A stretch of 50,571 nucleotides of DNA from Acidiferrobacter sp. (GCA_027449165.1 DAIDMD010000016.1:1-50571), one strand, 5' to 3'. Shown: positions 7,631-17,619, numbered from the stretch's first letter. Translations and numbers: made by a program. The notes: generated by a model from the sequence alone, not told the origin.

Positions 7631-8059
7631 ATGGGGCTTCCTCAGGAATCGTTTGCGGGGATACTCCACGAGACGGCACGGCTGTGGCGCACCGAACTCG
7701 ACCGGCGTCTGCGGCCACTTGGCCTAAGCCAGGCCAAGTGGCGCATGCTGGTCCACGTCGCCTGCAGCGAAGACTGCACACAGGCCGAACTGGCGGCGCG
7801 GCTTGGAGTCGAGGCACCGACCGTCGTGGGCCTGCTCGATCGGCTGACCGCCGACGGTCTGGTCGAGCGGCGAGAGTCGCCCCACGACCGCCGCAGCAAG
7901 ACCGTCCATCTGTGCGAGGGCGGTCGGGCCCTGATGCGGCCCATCGGCGAGATCGCCGAGGATCTGAACCGCGAACTCCTGGCGAACCTCACTCCGGAAG
8001 AAGTGGCCGCGAGTACCGCGGCCCTCAAAAAGATTCGTGATCGCCTCCTGTCCCTCTAG
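7631..8059 (+). CDS. MarR-family transcriptional regulator of a multidrug efflux operon
   Basis: A 142-aa winged helix-turn-helix repressor. The DNA-binding region at about residues 45-105 includes CTQAELAARLGVEAPTVVGLLDRLTADGLVERRESPHDRRSKTVHL, ending in the D-x-R wing typical of MarR. Flanking helices give the dimer interface. The ATG at 7631 has AAGGAG at normal spacing. It is the first gene of marR-emrA-usp-emrB and has a perfect palindrome just upstream, so autorepression relieved by a small hydrophobic ligand is the likely mode. This resembles MprA (EmrR) control of emrAB. Confidence 0.92.
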   Translation: MGLPQESFAGILHETARLWRTELDRRLRPLGLSQAKWRMLVHVACSEDCTQAELAARLGVEAPTVVGLLDRLTADGLVERRESPHDRRSKTVHLCEGGRALMRPIGEIAEDLNRELLANLTPEEVAASTAALKKIRDRLLSL

Positions 8060-8082
8060 ACTTCATGTAGGTTCCGCCAACC

Positions 8083-8970
8083 ATGTCCCGACTGTCGCAG
8101 ATGGCCCGCGCCTTGCTCCGCCAAAAGGCCTTGCTCGCCTTCATCGCCGTCCTGGCCGCCTACGGGCTGTATGTCTACTGGCGCAGCCTCCAGGATTACG
8201 TCAGCACGGATGACGCCTATGTGGGCGCCCACGTGGTGTCCATGGCCGCGCAGGTCGCGGGGCCGGTGGCGCAGGTCTTCGTCCACGACAACCGGCCGGT
8301 TCGCGCCCATCAGCGCCTCTTCGAGATCGACCCGCATCCCTACAAGATCGCCGTCGAGGCGGCGCGCGCCGCGGTCCAGGAACGCCAGGCCCTGCTCGCC
8401 AACGCCGAGGCCATAAGCGGCCGCACCCAGCGCATGGCCGCGCACCGATTCTTGTCGTCGCAGGCCTCCGAAACGGCGCAAACCACGGTCAAGGCCGACC
8501 GCGCGGCCCTGGCCGCGGCCCGGGCGGCGCTCGCCCGCGCCCAGCTGAACCTCGCGCACTGCCTCGTCCGCGCCCCGACCGATGGCTACCTGAGCGAAAT
8601 GAAGCTGAGGCCCGGCGCCTACGTCCAGGCCGGCCAGCCCCTGTTCGCCCTGATCGCGACCCACTCGTACTGGGTGACGGCCAACTTCAAGGAGACCTCG
8701 CTCAGCCATATCGCCCTGGGCGACCGCGCCCACATCCATGTCGACATGTACCCAAATCACCTGTTCCGGGGTAAAGTGATCGGCATCAGTGGCGGGAGCG
8801 GGACGGCCTTCTCGCTCCTCCCGCCCGAGAACGCCACGGGAAATTGGGTCAAGGTCACCCAACGCGTGCCGGTGCGGATATTGATCCTGGACCCGAACCC
8901 CCGCTGGCCCCTCAGGATCGGGACGAGCGCGGACGTTACGGTCTTCTTCCGCAAGACCCGTACGCACTGA
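8083..8970 (+). CDS. emrA: EmrA/HlyD-type membrane fusion protein
   Basis: Periplasmic adaptor linking an inner-membrane MFS pump to an outer-membrane channel. At 295 aa it is shorter than E. coli EmrA (about 390). Residues 15-33 form one N-terminal membrane anchor. STDDAYVGAHVVSMAAQVAGPV starts the lipoyl half-motif. An alanine-rich helical hairpin at about 85-150 is short, and the second lipoyl half carries LVRAPTDGYLSEMKLRPGAYVQAGQP. A beta-barrel domain follows. The short hairpin suggests a compact adaptor. It lies 23 bp after marR, and its pump partner is emrB one gene on. Confidence 0.92.
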   Translation: MSRLSQMARALLRQKALLAFIAVLAAYGLYVYWRSLQDYVSTDDAYVGAHVVSMAAQVAGPVAQVFVHDNRPVRAHQRLFEIDPHPYKIAVEAARAAVQERQALLANAEAISGRTQRMAAHRFLSSQASETAQTTVKADRAALAAARAALARAQLNLAHCLVRAPTDGYLSEMKLRPGAYVQAGQPLFALIATHSYWVTANFKETSLSHIALGDRAHIHVDMYPNHLFRGKVIGISGGSGTAFSLLPPENATGNWVKVTQRVPVRILILDPNPRWPLRIGTSADVTVFFRKTRTH

Positions 8971-8981
8971 AGGGGGCGCCT

Positions 8982-9437
8982 ATGGTCTTCCGTAAGATGC
9001 TCCTATGCTACGACGGCACGCGCGAGAGCCGGACGGCGCTCGCGCAGGGGGCCGAGCTGGCATCCGCCTGCGGCGCGTTCGTGCATCTCCTCGCGGTGGT
9101 CCGCACGACTGCGGCCGCGGTCGTCGGCGAATCCCTCTCGACCGACGCGCCGTTCGTGGAACAGACTCGGCACATCGAGGAGATCCTGAACGAGGGCGTC
9201 GCCAAGCTGATCGGGCGCGGCGTGAAGGCGCAAGGGCATGTGGCATTGGGCGAGCCCATAGACGAGATCGTGCGCGCCGCGAAGACCCTCGACGTGGACC
9301 TCGTCGTGCTTGGCCATCATACGCAATCGGCGTTCGCCCGATGGTGGCGCGGGTCGGTGGGCGTCACGCTCCTCGACCAGGTGACCTGCAGCATCCTCGT
9401 ATGTATCGAAAACCCGCCTTCTGAACCCGGGCCGTGA
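8982..9437 (+). CDS. Universal stress protein (UspA family) embedded in the efflux operon
   Basis: A 151-aa single-domain Usp. The N-terminus MVFRKMLLCYDGTRESRTALAQG has the phosphate-binding aspartate, and VVLGHHTQSAFARWWRGSVGVTLLDQVTCSILV carries the C-terminal ATP-loop region. The usual G-x2-G-x9-G(S/T) motif is only partly kept. The ATG at 8982 has AGGGGG before it, and the stop overlaps emrB's GTG as GTGA. Finding it tightly coupled between emrA and emrB suggests a role in pump expression or energy-stress signalling (inference). Confidence 0.9.
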   Translation: MVFRKMLLCYDGTRESRTALAQGAELASACGAFVHLLAVVRTTAAAVVGESLSTDAPFVEQTRHIEEILNEGVAKLIGRGVKAQGHVALGEPIDEIVRAAKTLDVDLVVLGHHTQSAFARWWRGSVGVTLLDQVTCSILVCIENPPSEPGP

Positions 9438-10951
9438 GCCCCCGGCAACGACTGCTGATCACGATCGCGGTCATGGCGACGACCGTGATGCAGGTGCTAG
9501 ACACCACCATCGTGAACGTGGCCCTCCCGCACATGGAAGGCCAGCTGGAGACCACGCCCGACCAGATCACCTGGGTGCTGACGAGCTACCTCGTGGCCTC
9601 CGCCATCTTCATGCCGCTTACCGGATTCTTCACGGACCGGCTCGGCCGGCGGCGTTACCTCCTCATCAGCATCTTCGGGTTTGTGCTGTTCTCGGCGCTC
9701 TGCGGGCTGGCAGCCTCGCTCGACCAGATCGTCCTCTTCCGGCTGTTGCAGGGGGCCTTCGGGGCCTCCCTGGTCCCGCTCTCGCAGGCCATCCTGGTCA
9801 GCGTCTACCCGATCGAGGAACGCGGGCGGGCGATGGCGATTTGGGGCATCGGGGTGATGATCGGCCCGATCCTCGGACCGACGCTCGGCGGCTATCTGAC
9901 CGAGGTCTTGAGCTGGCGATGGACCTTTTTCATCAATCTGCCGGTCGGTATCCTGTCCTACGTCCTGGCGCTCACGTCCGTGCCCGACACGCCGCGCCGG
10001 GATCGCGACATGGACTGGTGGGGGCTTGCCTACCTCGCCCTGTGCATTGGCGCCCTCCAGTTCCTGTTGGACCGCGGAAACGAATACGGTTGGCTCGGAT
10101 CCACCCGTATCCAGCTCGCGGCGGTGATCGCGCTCGCGGGCCTCGGGGCCTTTGCCGTCCACAGCCTCGGGCGGCACGGGGCCCGGCTCTTCGACCTGCG
10201 CATCCTCGCCGACCGGAACTTCACCGTGGCAAGCCTTTTGCTCGCGATCTTCGGGCTCGGCATGTATGGGTCCATGGTGATGCAGCCGCTATTCCTCGAG
10301 GAGCTTCTCCATTACCCCACCCTCACAACCGGTCTCGCCATGGCGCCGCGCGGCATCGTGAGCGCCGTCAGCATGTTGGTCGTCGGGCGCCTCATCACGC
10401 GCATGAGTCCGCGCATCCTGATTACCATCGGGATCGCCCTGAGCGGGTTCGGGACCTGGGCCATGACGCGTTATGACCTGCACATCAACGAATGGGACGT
10501 CATCTGGCCCGTGCTCGTTCAGGGCCTGGGCCTGGGCATGATCTATGTGCCGCTGTCCACGGTGGCCTTCTCGAGCCTCCCCCGCGAGTCGGCGCCCGAG
10601 GCCGCGGGACTGTTCAGCCTCATGCGGACGGTCGGCTCGTCCATCGGGATCTCGCTGGTCACGACCGTGTTTATCCGCCGCGGCCAGTTCGCCTGGAACG
10701 CGATAGGCGGACATATCACGGCGTTCGGCGAGGCCGCGGCCGCCTATCTGGCGCCGCTGCACCTGCTCCCGCAGACACCGCTCGGCGCCCAGGTATTGGC
10801 CGGCACCCTGGCGCGGCAATCGCAGATGGTCGCCTTCGACGCCGCATTCCTGTTCATCACGATGAGCTTCGTTGCCATGCTCCCGCTCGTCCTGCTCGTC
10901 GAAGGCCATCGGCTGGGCGGGGAATCGACCCCCGCCGTCGTGGCCGACTAG
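9434..10951 (+). CDS. emrB: DHA2-family MFS multidrug efflux pump (EmrB type)
   Basis: Proton-driven exporter of hydrophobic drugs in the inner membrane. 505 aa with about 14 transmembrane segments, as in the DHA2/DHA14 family. The N-terminal segment MQVLDTTIVNVALPHM is the family-specific D1 motif. GFFTDRLGRRRYLL is the A motif between helices 2 and 3. GVMIGPILGPTLGGYLTE is the C motif of antiporters. The start is GTG at 9434, coupled to the usp stop. Together with EmrA and an outer-membrane factor encoded elsewhere, it should form a tripartite pump under MarR control. Confidence 0.95.
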   Translation: MSPRQRLLITIAVMATTVMQVLDTTIVNVALPHMEGQLETTPDQITWVLTSYLVASAIFMPLTGFFTDRLGRRRYLLISIFGFVLFSALCGLAASLDQIVLFRLLQGAFGASLVPLSQAILVSVYPIEERGRAMAIWGIGVMIGPILGPTLGGYLTEVLSWRWTFFINLPVGILSYVLALTSVPDTPRRDRDMDWWGLAYLALCIGALQFLLDRGNEYGWLGSTRIQLAAVIALAGLGAFAVHSLGRHGARLFDLRILADRNFTVASLLLAIFGLGMYGSMVMQPLFLEELLHYPTLTTGLAMAPRGIVSAVSMLVVGRLITRMSPRILITIGIALSGFGTWAMTRYDLHINEWDVIWPVLVQGLGLGMIYVPLSTVAFSSLPRESAPEAAGLFSLMRTVGSSIGISLVTTVFIRRGQFAWNAIGGHITAFGEAAAAYLAPLHLLPQTPLGAQVLAGTLARQSQMVAFDAAFLFITMSFVAMLPLVLLVEGHRLGGESTPAVVAD

Positions 10952-11073
10952 GGCGCGCCCGCGCGGGCCGCTATAATAGGCCGCAGGTGCGAGCCGGTCG
11001 TCTGCGCGCCGCCGGCCCGCCCGGCGGGCGCCGGGACCGGGGCGCCGGAAACCAACGAGTCTAGGTCCTTCTG

Positions 11074-11778
11074 ATGAAACCTCTTGCGATCTTTCGACGC
11101 GCCCCGGGCGAGGGCCCGGGCTATCTGGCCGATGTCCTCAAGCGTCGCGGCCTGCCCTACACCCTGATCCGCGTCGATCAGGGCGATGCGCTGCCGGCGA
11201 CGGCCCGCGACTATTCGGGGCTCGTCTTCATGGGCGGGCCGATGAGCGTAAACGACCCCTTGCCCTGGATCCCGCAGTCCCTGGCGCTGATCCGCGAGGC
11301 CCAGCAAGCGGGGCAACCGCTTTTGGGCCATTGCCTGGGGGGTCAGCTGATCAGCAAGGCCCTGGGCGGGGAAGTCGGACCCAACCCCGTGAAGGAGATC
11401 GGGTGGGGGCCGGTCGAACGCGTGCCGGGGGCGGCGGGCGAGCGGTGGCTGGCGGGCCTCCCCGACCGCTTCGAGGTCTTCCACTGGCACGGCGAGACCT
11501 TCACAATCCCTAAGGGCGCCTCGCTCATCCTCACGGGCCGCTTCTGTCGCCACCAGGGTTTCGTCATCGGCCGGACCCTGGCCTTGCAGTGCCACATCGA
11601 AATGACCGCGACGATGATCGACGCGTGGGCGGGCGGTCCGGACGGCCGGGCGCTCACGGCCTCGCCCTCGGTCCAGACCGCATCCGTGATGCGCGAAGAC
11701 GTGGCTGCCCGGGTCGCGGCCCTGCACAAGGTCGCAGACGTCCTCTACACCCGCTGGCTCGACGGCCTGTGCGCATAG
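11074..11778 (+). CDS. Class I glutamine amidotransferase-like protein
   Basis: A stand-alone GATase1 domain of 234 aa. The nucleophile elbow is GHCLGGQ (Cys near residue 90), and the His-Glu of the triad is in LQCHIEMT near 172. These proteins (the GuaA-N-like or YfeJ-like group) hydrolyse glutamine or act on gamma-glutamyl compounds. The usual long synthetase partner is missing, so the substrate is unknown. An ATG with a modest AGG upstream starts it. TATAAT at 10972-10977 could serve as its -10, but no -35 is visible. Its end overlaps the sugar kinase gene by 10 bp, so they form an operon. Confidence 0.85.
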   Translation: MKPLAIFRRAPGEGPGYLADVLKRRGLPYTLIRVDQGDALPATARDYSGLVFMGGPMSVNDPLPWIPQSLALIREAQQAGQPLLGHCLGGQLISKALGGEVGPNPVKEIGWGPVERVPGAAGERWLAGLPDRFEVFHWHGETFTIPKGASLILTGRFCRHQGFVIGRTLALQCHIEMTATMIDAWAGGPDGRALTASPSVQTASVMREDVAARVAALHKVADVLYTRWLDGLCA

Positions 11779-12659
11779 GGATCGATCTCGGCGGCACCAA
11801 GATCGAAGGGATCGTGATCGATGGGTCGGGCCGGGAAATCGCCCGCAAGCGAATACCCACTCCGGCCTCCCAGGGCTACGAGGCGATCCTCGATGCGATA
11901 GCGGATGTGGCCGCGGGGCTCGAGACGGCCGCCGGGGGCGCCTGCACGGTCGGCGTCGGAAGCCCCGGCGCGATCTCGCGCACGACCGGGGCGCTCAAGA
12001 ACTCCAATACCGTCTGCCTTAACGGCCGCCCGCTGCGCGAGGACTTGGCGTCGCGCCTTAACCGGCCGGTCCGTCTCGAGAACGACGCCAATTGCCTGGC
12101 CTTGAGCGAGGCCCGCGACGGGGCGGGTCAGTCCATGCGCTGCGTCTTCGCGGTCATCCTCGGTACCGGGGTCGGCGGGGGCTTGGTCTTCGACGGCGCG
12201 CTATGGCCCGGACACCAGCACATCGCCGGCGAGTGGGGCCACAATGTCCTGGAGGCGGACGGCCCGGCCTGCTATTGCGGGCGCCGGGGGTGCGTCGAGA
12301 CCCTGCTCTCGGGCCCAGGGTTCGCCGCCAGCTACCGCGCCCTGGGCGGACAAGAGGGTCTGGCCGCCCACGAGATCGTAGCGCGCACCGGACATGACCC
12401 GATCGCACGGGCGGCGCTCGACCTTTATTGCGCGCGCCTGGGCCGGGCGCTTGCCACCGTGGTCAACATTCTGGACCCGGACGCGATCGTGTTGGGCGGC
12501 GGCCTGAGCGCGATCCCGGCCCTCTACACCCAGGCGCCGGCGGCCCTGGCGCAGGGGGCGTTCACCGACGACTTCGCCACACCCGTCCTACCCGCCCGCC
12601 ATGGCGCGGCCTCCGGCGTGCGCGGGGCGGCCCATCTGTGGCCCGCCCGCGCCCCTTGA
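11769..12659 (+). CDS. mak: ROK-family sugar kinase (fructokinase Mak-like)
   Basis: Phosphorylates fructose or a related hexose with ATP. The 296-aa product opens VRIGIDLGGTKIEGIVID (phosphate loop). The ROK zinc motif CYCGRRGCVETLLSGPGF is near residue 165. GEWGHN and NILDPDAIVLGGGLS are also conserved, and HGAASGVRGAAHLWP at the end matches E. coli Mak closely. The start is GTG at 11769, inside the 3' end of the amidotransferase gene, with no Shine-Dalgarno, so translation is probably coupled. Glucose or N-acetylglucosamine kinase activity cannot be excluded from sequence. Confidence 0.88.
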   Translation: MRIGIDLGGTKIEGIVIDGSGREIARKRIPTPASQGYEAILDAIADVAAGLETAAGGACTVGVGSPGAISRTTGALKNSNTVCLNGRPLREDLASRLNRPVRLENDANCLALSEARDGAGQSMRCVFAVILGTGVGGGLVFDGALWPGHQHIAGEWGHNVLEADGPACYCGRRGCVETLLSGPGFAASYRALGGQEGLAAHEIVARTGHDPIARAALDLYCARLGRALATVVNILDPDAIVLGGGLSAIPALYTQAPAALAQGAFTDDFATPVLPARHGAASGVRGAAHLWPARAP

Positions 12660-12847
12660 GGCCCCCGGGGACGGGGATTTGCCTTGCCGATGGACGCGGT
12701 CCAAGCCCTGCGCCCCGCAAGACCCCGCTCGTTTGTCCGGTATTCGTATATCATTACGACAAGCGGTGCGCGAGATCGCAGGGGCCCGTCATCCGCCGCG
12801 GCGGCGCGACCCATAACCCGACCTATTGAAAGGACATTCGTAGACCC

Positions 12848-14548
12848 ATGCGTACACAGGCGCTACTGCTTGCCACCCTGAAGGAAACCCCGGCGGACGC
12901 CGAGATCGTGAGCCACCGGCTCATGTTGCGGGCGGGCATGATCCGCAAGCTCGCCTCGGGGCTCTACACCTGGCTCCCCATGGGCCTGCGCGTGCTGCGC
13001 AAGGTCGAGGCCGTGGTCCGCGCGGAGATGAACCGGGCGGGGGCGCAGGAGGTACTGATGCCGGCGGTCCAACCCGCCGAGCTCTGGCAGGAATCCGGAC
13101 GCTGGCAACACTACGGGCCTGAGCTCTTGCGGCTCTCCGATCGCCATGAGCGCGCATTCTGCTTCGGTCCGACCCATGAAGAGGTGATCACCGATCTGGC
13201 CCGGCGCGAGATCCGCAGCTACCGCCAGCTGCCCATGAACTTCTACCAGATCCAGACCAAGTTTCGCGATGAGGTCCGACCGCGGTTCGGGGTGATGCGC
13301 GCGCGGGAATTCCTGATGAAGGACGCCTACTCCTTCCATGCCGACCAGGCATCCCTGAAGGCCACCTATGAGGTCATGTACGAGACCTATCGGCGCATCT
13401 TCACGCGCCTTGGCCTGCGTTTCAAGGCGGTGCGCGCCGACACCGGCAGCATAGGCGGAGATGCCTCCCACGAGTTCCATGTGCTGGCCGATACCGGCGA
13501 GGACGCGATCATCACCTGCCCGGCCTGCGACTACGCCGCCAATGTCGAGCTGGCCCAAAGCGGCCCCGGGCCGTCGCGGGGCCCGGCTACGGCCGCGCTT
13601 GCGGAGGCGGACACCGGCGCCGCCCATACCGTGGAGGAGGTGGCGCGGGCCCTCTCCGTCCCGCCCGCGCGCATCCTGAAGACGCTGTTCATCAAGGGCG
13701 TCCACGGCCCGATCGCCCTGTTCGTGCGGGGTGACCGCGAGATTCACCCGGTCAAGGCCGCCAAGGTGCCAGGGGCCCTGAACCCCGTAAGCTTCGCGAG
13801 CGCCGCGGAGATTCACGCCGCGGGCGGCGTGCCGGGCACCGCCGGACCCCTGGGACTCACCATCCCGAGCTATGCCGACCCCGAGGCCCTCGCCCTCGCC
13901 GACTTCGTGTGCGGCGCCAACCACGCGGGCCGGCACCTCACGGGGGCGAACTGGGGACGCGACTTCCCGGAACCGCCGGCGTTCGATCTGCGCGAGGTCA
14001 TAGCCGGCGACCCCTGCCCGCAATGCGGGGCCGCCCTCGAGCGCGGCCGCGGTATCGAGGTCGGCCACATCTTCCAGTTGGGCACGAAGTACAGCGGCAA
14101 GATGGCGGCGGGCTTCCTGGACGAGGCCGGCCGCTCCCAGCCTTTCGTCATGGGCTGTTACGGTATCGGCGTCTCGCGGGTCGTGGCCGCCGCCATCGAG
14201 CAGAACCATGACGAACGCGGCATCATATGGCCGGCGCCGATCGCACCGTTCACGGTTGCCGTCGTTCCGATCGGCCTTCATAAATCCCCGGAGGTGGCGC
14301 AGGCCGCGCAACGGCTCTATGACGACCTGCGGGCCGACGGGGTCGACGTCCTGCTAGACGACCGCGACGAACGCCCGGGGGTACTGTTCGGGGACATGGA
14401 CCTGATCGGCATACCCCACCGGCTCGTGATCGGCGAGCGCGGCCTCAAGACCGGGACGATCGAATACAAAGGGCGCACGGACGCCGAGCCCGAACACTGG
14501 CCAATCGCGGATGCGCGCGCCCTGCTTGCCAAACGCCTGGCGCCTTAA
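12848..14548 (+). CDS. proS: Prolyl-tRNA synthetase
   Basis: Class II aminoacyl-tRNA synthetase charging tRNA-Pro, 566 aa, of the bacterial type with an editing insertion. Motif 2/3 regions are visible: [12 protein letters not shown] near 110, [34 protein letters not shown] near 130-165, and [17 protein letters not shown] near 440. The YbaK-like editing domain lies at about residues 225-385. A C-terminal anticodon-binding domain ends in LAKRLAP. The ATG at 12848 follows AAAGGA. The 188-bp leader holds AT-rich patches but no promoter I can assign. Confidence 0.97.
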   Translation: MRTQALLLATLKETPADAEIVSHRLMLRAGMIRKLASGLYTWLPMGLRVLRKVEAVVRAEMNRAGAQEVLMPAVQPAELWQESGRWQHYGPELLRLSDRHERAFCFGPTHEEVITDLARREIRSYRQLPMNFYQIQTKFRDEVRPRFGVMRAREFLMKDAYSFHADQASLKATYEVMYETYRRIFTRLGLRFKAVRADTGSIGGDASHEFHVLADTGEDAIITCPACDYAANVELAQSGPGPSRGPATAALAEADTGAAHTVEEVARALSVPPARILKTLFIKGVHGPIALFVRGDREIHPVKAAKVPGALNPVSFASAAEIHAAGGVPGTAGPLGLTIPSYADPEALALADFVCGANHAGRHLTGANWGRDFPEPPAFDLREVIAGDPCPQCGAALERGRGIEVGHIFQLGTKYSGKMAAGFLDEAGRSQPFVMGCYGIGVSRVVAAAIEQNHDERGIIWPAPIAPFTVAVVPIGLHKSPEVAQAAQRLYDDLRADGVDVLLDDRDERPGVLFGDMDLIGIPHRLVIGERGLKTGTIEYKGRTDAEPEHWPIADARALLAKRLAP

Positions 14549-15083
14549 CGCCCTGGGGCTCGCCCTCTGGGCGATGGCGACGACCGCGCATGCCGCCGCC
14601 AGTCCGGGACCTTGGGGACATATCCCTGTCCACCGCGATGCCTTCCCCAATCGCTTCGCCGCCGAGGTCTGGCTCGCCGACATGTCGCAACGCCTTTCGG
14701 TCCTCGTCCCGGGGCGCCGTTTCCGGCTGCGCCTGCTCGAGGACGTCCGCTACGCGGCGCTGCGCGAAGGGCTGCGGCCGCGCATCGTGCTGGCGGTCAT
14801 CGAGGTGGAGAGCGCCTTCAATCCCTATGCGATCTCGCCGAAGGGGGCGCAAGGCCTCATGCAAGTGATGCCGTTCTGGAGGAAGCGGCTCGGCGAACCC
14901 ACGGCCAATCTCTTTCGGATGCGCACCAACCTGCGCCTAGGCTGCCGCATCCTCCGGCACTACCTAAACCGCCACCGCGGCGACCTCTTCACGGCGCTCG
15001 CCGCCTACAACGGCAGCAACGGCCTGCCCTACTACCCGGACCGCGTCTACCGCGTGTTCCACGCCCGCTGGTTCCATCAATAG
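14511..15083 (+). CDS. Secreted lytic transglycosylase (SLT domain)
   Basis: Cleaves peptidoglycan glycan strands in the periplasm, leaving 1,6-anhydro ends. 190 aa: a signal peptide at about residues 1-28 (hydrophobic [14 protein letters not shown]), then the SLT fold with catalytic Glu in [25 protein letters not shown] near residues 98-120, and [20 protein letters not shown]. The ATG at 14511 lies inside the last 38 bp of proS. Later starts would remove the signal peptide, so the overlap is probably real. It is small for the family and has no extra domain. Confidence 0.9.
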   Translation: MRAPCLPNAWRLNALGLALWAMATTAHAAASPGPWGHIPVHRDAFPNRFAAEVWLADMSQRLSVLVPGRRFRLRLLEDVRYAALREGLRPRIVLAVIEVESAFNPYAISPKGAQGLMQVMPFWRKRLGEPTANLFRMRTNLRLGCRILRHYLNRHRGDLFTALAAYNGSNGLPYYPDRVYRVFHARWFHQ

Positions 15084-15176
15084 GGGATTGCCGTACCCGC
15101 CGCGCAGGGGTACCCGGGGATCCGCCGCCTGGCACGCCCCTGCCGCGACCGGACCGGACCCGGCATCGAAGGACCA

Positions 15177-15461
15177 TCAGTCCTCGTCGTAGCGCACAAC
15201 AAAGCCCTCGGGCGCGTGCGGACTAGGCGCCGCGGGCCCCTTCTCCACGCCCGTCACGCGCGCAAGGGCCGGGCCCTTGGCGACCACCGCGGTCAAGGCC
15301 CGGAGCGATGCCTCCGGCCCGCAGGCCATGACCTCCACGGATCCGTCCGCACGGTTGCGGACCCACCCCGTGACGCCCAGGTCGCGCGCTACGGCGCGCA
15401 CGAAGGCACGGAAACCGACGCCCTGCACAAGCCCTCGAACCGTCAATCGGATGCACTCCAT
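15177..15461 (-). CDS. acyP: Acylphosphatase
   Basis: Small cytosolic enzyme hydrolysing carboxyl-phosphate bonds. 94 aa with the complete signature: RLTVRGLVQGVGFRAFVRAVARDLGVTGWVRNRADGSVEVMACG, including the catalytic Arg in VQGVGFR and Asn in WVRNRADG. The start at 15461 is preceded by GGAGG. It lies downstream of the NicO-like membrane gene on the same strand (131 bp gap) and converges with the lytic transglycosylase gene. Confidence 0.95.
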   Translation of the reverse strand: MECIRLTVRGLVQGVGFRAFVRAVARDLGVTGWVRNRADGSVEVMACGPEASLRALTAVVAKGPALARVTGVEKGPAAPSPHAPEGFVVRYDED

Positions 15462-15591
15462 ACGGTACCAGCCTCCGCAAGATCCCGGGCGCCCCGGGGC
15501 TCGCCGCCGATCCGCGCACAAGGATCGCCCGGCATCGGGCGGCACCCTCGCGCAGGACCCGCCCATGGGGCGCGCCGGGCCCCGGCGGCGG

Positions 15592-16476
15592 TCAGGGCGT
15601 TGCAGGAAACCGCTCGCGCGCCTCGCGCACGGACTTCCAGAACGCGTAGCCCGCTATCGGCACGAGCAGGACCACGACGAGCAGGAGGCCCACGTCCACA
15701 TGCGCCAGATTGTGGATGCGCAGGCCGGTCGCCCAGGACACCGAGGCCAGGCCGGGATCGGCAAGCCCCAGGGCGCCGACCAGCACGAAACTCGCGCCCC
15801 CGCCGCTCAAGGTCCGTCCGGCCATCTTGCGCGCCACGTAGACCCGTGCCCGGTCGTCGAGCTTGCGCCGCGCCATCCAGCCGCCGAACAGGGCGCCCAG
15901 GAGCATCTGCGTAACGGTCGTCCCGAGACCAAAAAGCAGGCCCGGCAGAAACCCCAGATAGGCGCTGTGCATGGCCGGCGCCAGGACCGTGTACACGATG
16001 ATCGCAAAGGCCCCCGTCCCCCAGCCGGCGAGAAAACCATGGACGAGCGGCATGTAGGTCGGCATGGCCGCGGGTTCGCGCTCGTCGCCCCCGCGTTCGA
16101 GCGCATGGCTGTGGAAGAGATGCGGGATCCGTCCCTTGCGCAATATGAAAAACCCCGAGGCCATCATGACCAGACCCACGACGACGTAGACGGCGAAATT
16201 CCAGCGGGCCCCCACCAAAAAATCCGTCATGGCGAAGTAGGCGAGCTCCGAGGCGATCGCGCGCTGGATGGTGAAGGTGAGCGAGAACAAGAGGCCGGCC
16301 TTAAGTCCCCCGCGGATCGAGTAGGATCCGATCGCGTAGTTGAACGTGATAGGCCAGGTGTGCTCGTCGGGCGTCACCCCGTGAATCATGCCGAGAAAGA
16401 ATGCGGTGGCCAGCGCTAGGCCGACGCTCAGGCCCGCAAGTCCCGGATTCCAAAAATTCCAATCGCCGATCGCCAC
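15592..16476 (-). CDS. Polytopic membrane protein, NicO/UreH-like metal-transporter superfamily
   Basis: 294 aa with about seven hydrophobic segments. The first helix carries FFLGMIHGVTPDEHTWPITF, resembling the H-x(3-4)-D-x-H metal motif of nickel/cobalt and UreH-type transporters. A loop HLFHSHALERGGDE adds further histidines near residue 125. On this basis a divalent metal transport role at the inner membrane is likely but unproven; sulfite-exporter-like proteins share part of the fold. It sits between epmB and acyP on the same strand, and nothing nearby identifies the metal. Confidence 0.6.
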   Translation of the reverse strand: MAIGDWNFWNPGLAGLSVGLALATAFFLGMIHGVTPDEHTWPITFNYAIGSYSIRGGLKAGLLFSLTFTIQRAIASELAYFAMTDFLVGARWNFAVYVVVGLVMMASGFFILRKGRIPHLFHSHALERGGDEREPAAMPTYMPLVHGFLAGWGTGAFAIIVYTVLAPAMHSAYLGFLPGLLFGLGTTVTQMLLGALFGGWMARRKLDDRARVYVARKMAGRTLSGGGASFVLVGALGLADPGLASVSWATGLRIHNLAHVDVGLLLVVVLLVPIAGYAFWKSVREARERFPATP

Positions 16477-16511
16477 TGCCCCGTGCCTCGCCCCTGCCGC
16501 AATCGGCTACT

Positions 16512-17543
16512 TTAACGGCAACCGGCGCCCGCGCCAACCGCGGCCACGGGGACCTTGGCGGCGGCACCCGCCTCCTCGCGCACGAGCCGAGGAACGAGAT
16601 ACCCCGGGAGCCGATCGCGCAACGTCTCCATGAGACCCGCGGCGCGGGCCTCGTCGACCGCGAAATGCGCGGCCCCCTCCACCCGATCGAGCATGTGGAG
16701 GTAATAGGGCAGCACACCGGCCTCGAACAGGCGCTCGCTCAACGCCGCCAGCGCATCGGCGTCGTCGTTGACGCCGGCCAGCAAGACCGCCTGGTTCAGG
16801 AGCGTGACCTGCGCCTTGCGCAGGCGCGCGCAGGCGCGCACCACCGCCTCGTCGATCTCCTGGGCATGGTTGGTGTGCAGCACCATGACGACCGCAAGCG
16901 GCGTCTCGGCAAGCCAGCCCAAAAGCGCGTCGTCCACACGGCTTGGAATCACCACCGGGACGCGGGTATGCAGCCGCAGCCGCTTGATGTGCGGCACGTC
17001 GCGCAGGGCCTCCACCAGGTCGGCGAGCCGGTCGTCGCTCAAGGTAAGCGGGTCGCCCCCGCTCAGGATCACCTCGCGCAGCGAGGCATCGGCGGCGAGA
17101 TGGGCGAGCGCCGAGCGCCAGCGATCCCGCGACGCGTTGGCCTCGGCGTACGGGAAATGGCGCCGAAAGCAATACCGGCAATGGACGGCGCAGGCCCCGG
17201 TCGCGGTCAGCAGCACGCGGCCTTCGTATTTGTGCAGGACCCCGGGCGCCACCTGGGCCGCGAGATCGCCGACCGGATCCTTCGAGAAACCGGGATGGGC
17301 GGCCTCCTCCAGGTCGAGCGGCAAGACCTGGCGCAGCAAGGGGTCCCCGGGGTCGCCGCGGACAATGCGCGCAAGATAAGCGGGGGGGACACGCACCGGG
17401 AAGCGCTCGTGGGCCCGGCGCGCGGATGCGAGCAGGTCCTCGGGCAGGCCCAGGACCCGCAAAAGCTCCCCGGGGTCGTTCACGGCCGCGGCGAGCTCCG
17501 CCCGCCAGGGCGCCTGCCGCGCGGGATCGGTTCGATGTATCAT
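16512..17543 (-). CDS. epmB: EF-P beta-lysylation protein EpmB (lysine 2,3-aminomutase-like radical SAM enzyme)
   Basis: Converts alpha-lysine to (R)-beta-lysine, which EpmA attaches to elongation factor P. 343 aa. The radical-SAM cluster motif C-x3-C-x2-C appears as [15 protein letters not shown] near residue 120. [13 protein letters not shown] and [12 protein letters not shown] follow the lysine aminomutase pattern. I start at the ATG at 17543 (MIHRTDP), because an in-frame upstream ATG would overlap efp. It is divergent from efp with a 76-bp shared regulatory space. The C-terminal 20 residues are low-complexity A/G/V. Confidence 0.95.
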   Translation of the reverse strand: MIHRTDPARQAPWRAELAAAVNDPGELLRVLGLPEDLLASARRAHERFPVRVPPAYLARIVRGDPGDPLLRQVLPLDLEEAAHPGFSKDPVGDLAAQVAPGVLHKYEGRVLLTATGACAVHCRYCFRRHFPYAEANASRDRWRSALAHLAADASLREVILSGGDPLTLSDDRLADLVEALRDVPHIKRLRLHTRVPVVIPSRVDDALLGWLAETPLAVVMVLHTNHAQEIDEAVVRACARLRKAQVTLLNQAVLLAGVNDDADALAALSERLFEAGVLPYYLHMLDRVEGAAHFAVDEARAAGLMETLRDRLPGYLVPRLVREEAGAAAKVPVAAVGAGAGCR

Positions 17544-17619
17544 AAGCGCGCACTGTCCGTGTTCGGCTCGTAAAAGGCAAGCGGCACCGGCCAGATTCCA
17601 CCCCAACCCCGAGATCGTC

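Noticed and set aside
10972-10977. Perfect TATAAT as promoter of the amidotransferase gene
   Set aside because: No -35 or extended -10 is visible at the right spacing, and it would leave a 90-nt GC-rich leader; noted but not listed as a promoter.
12863-14311. A 482-codon minus-strand frame
   Set aside because: Exact antisense of proS, with no family resemblance.
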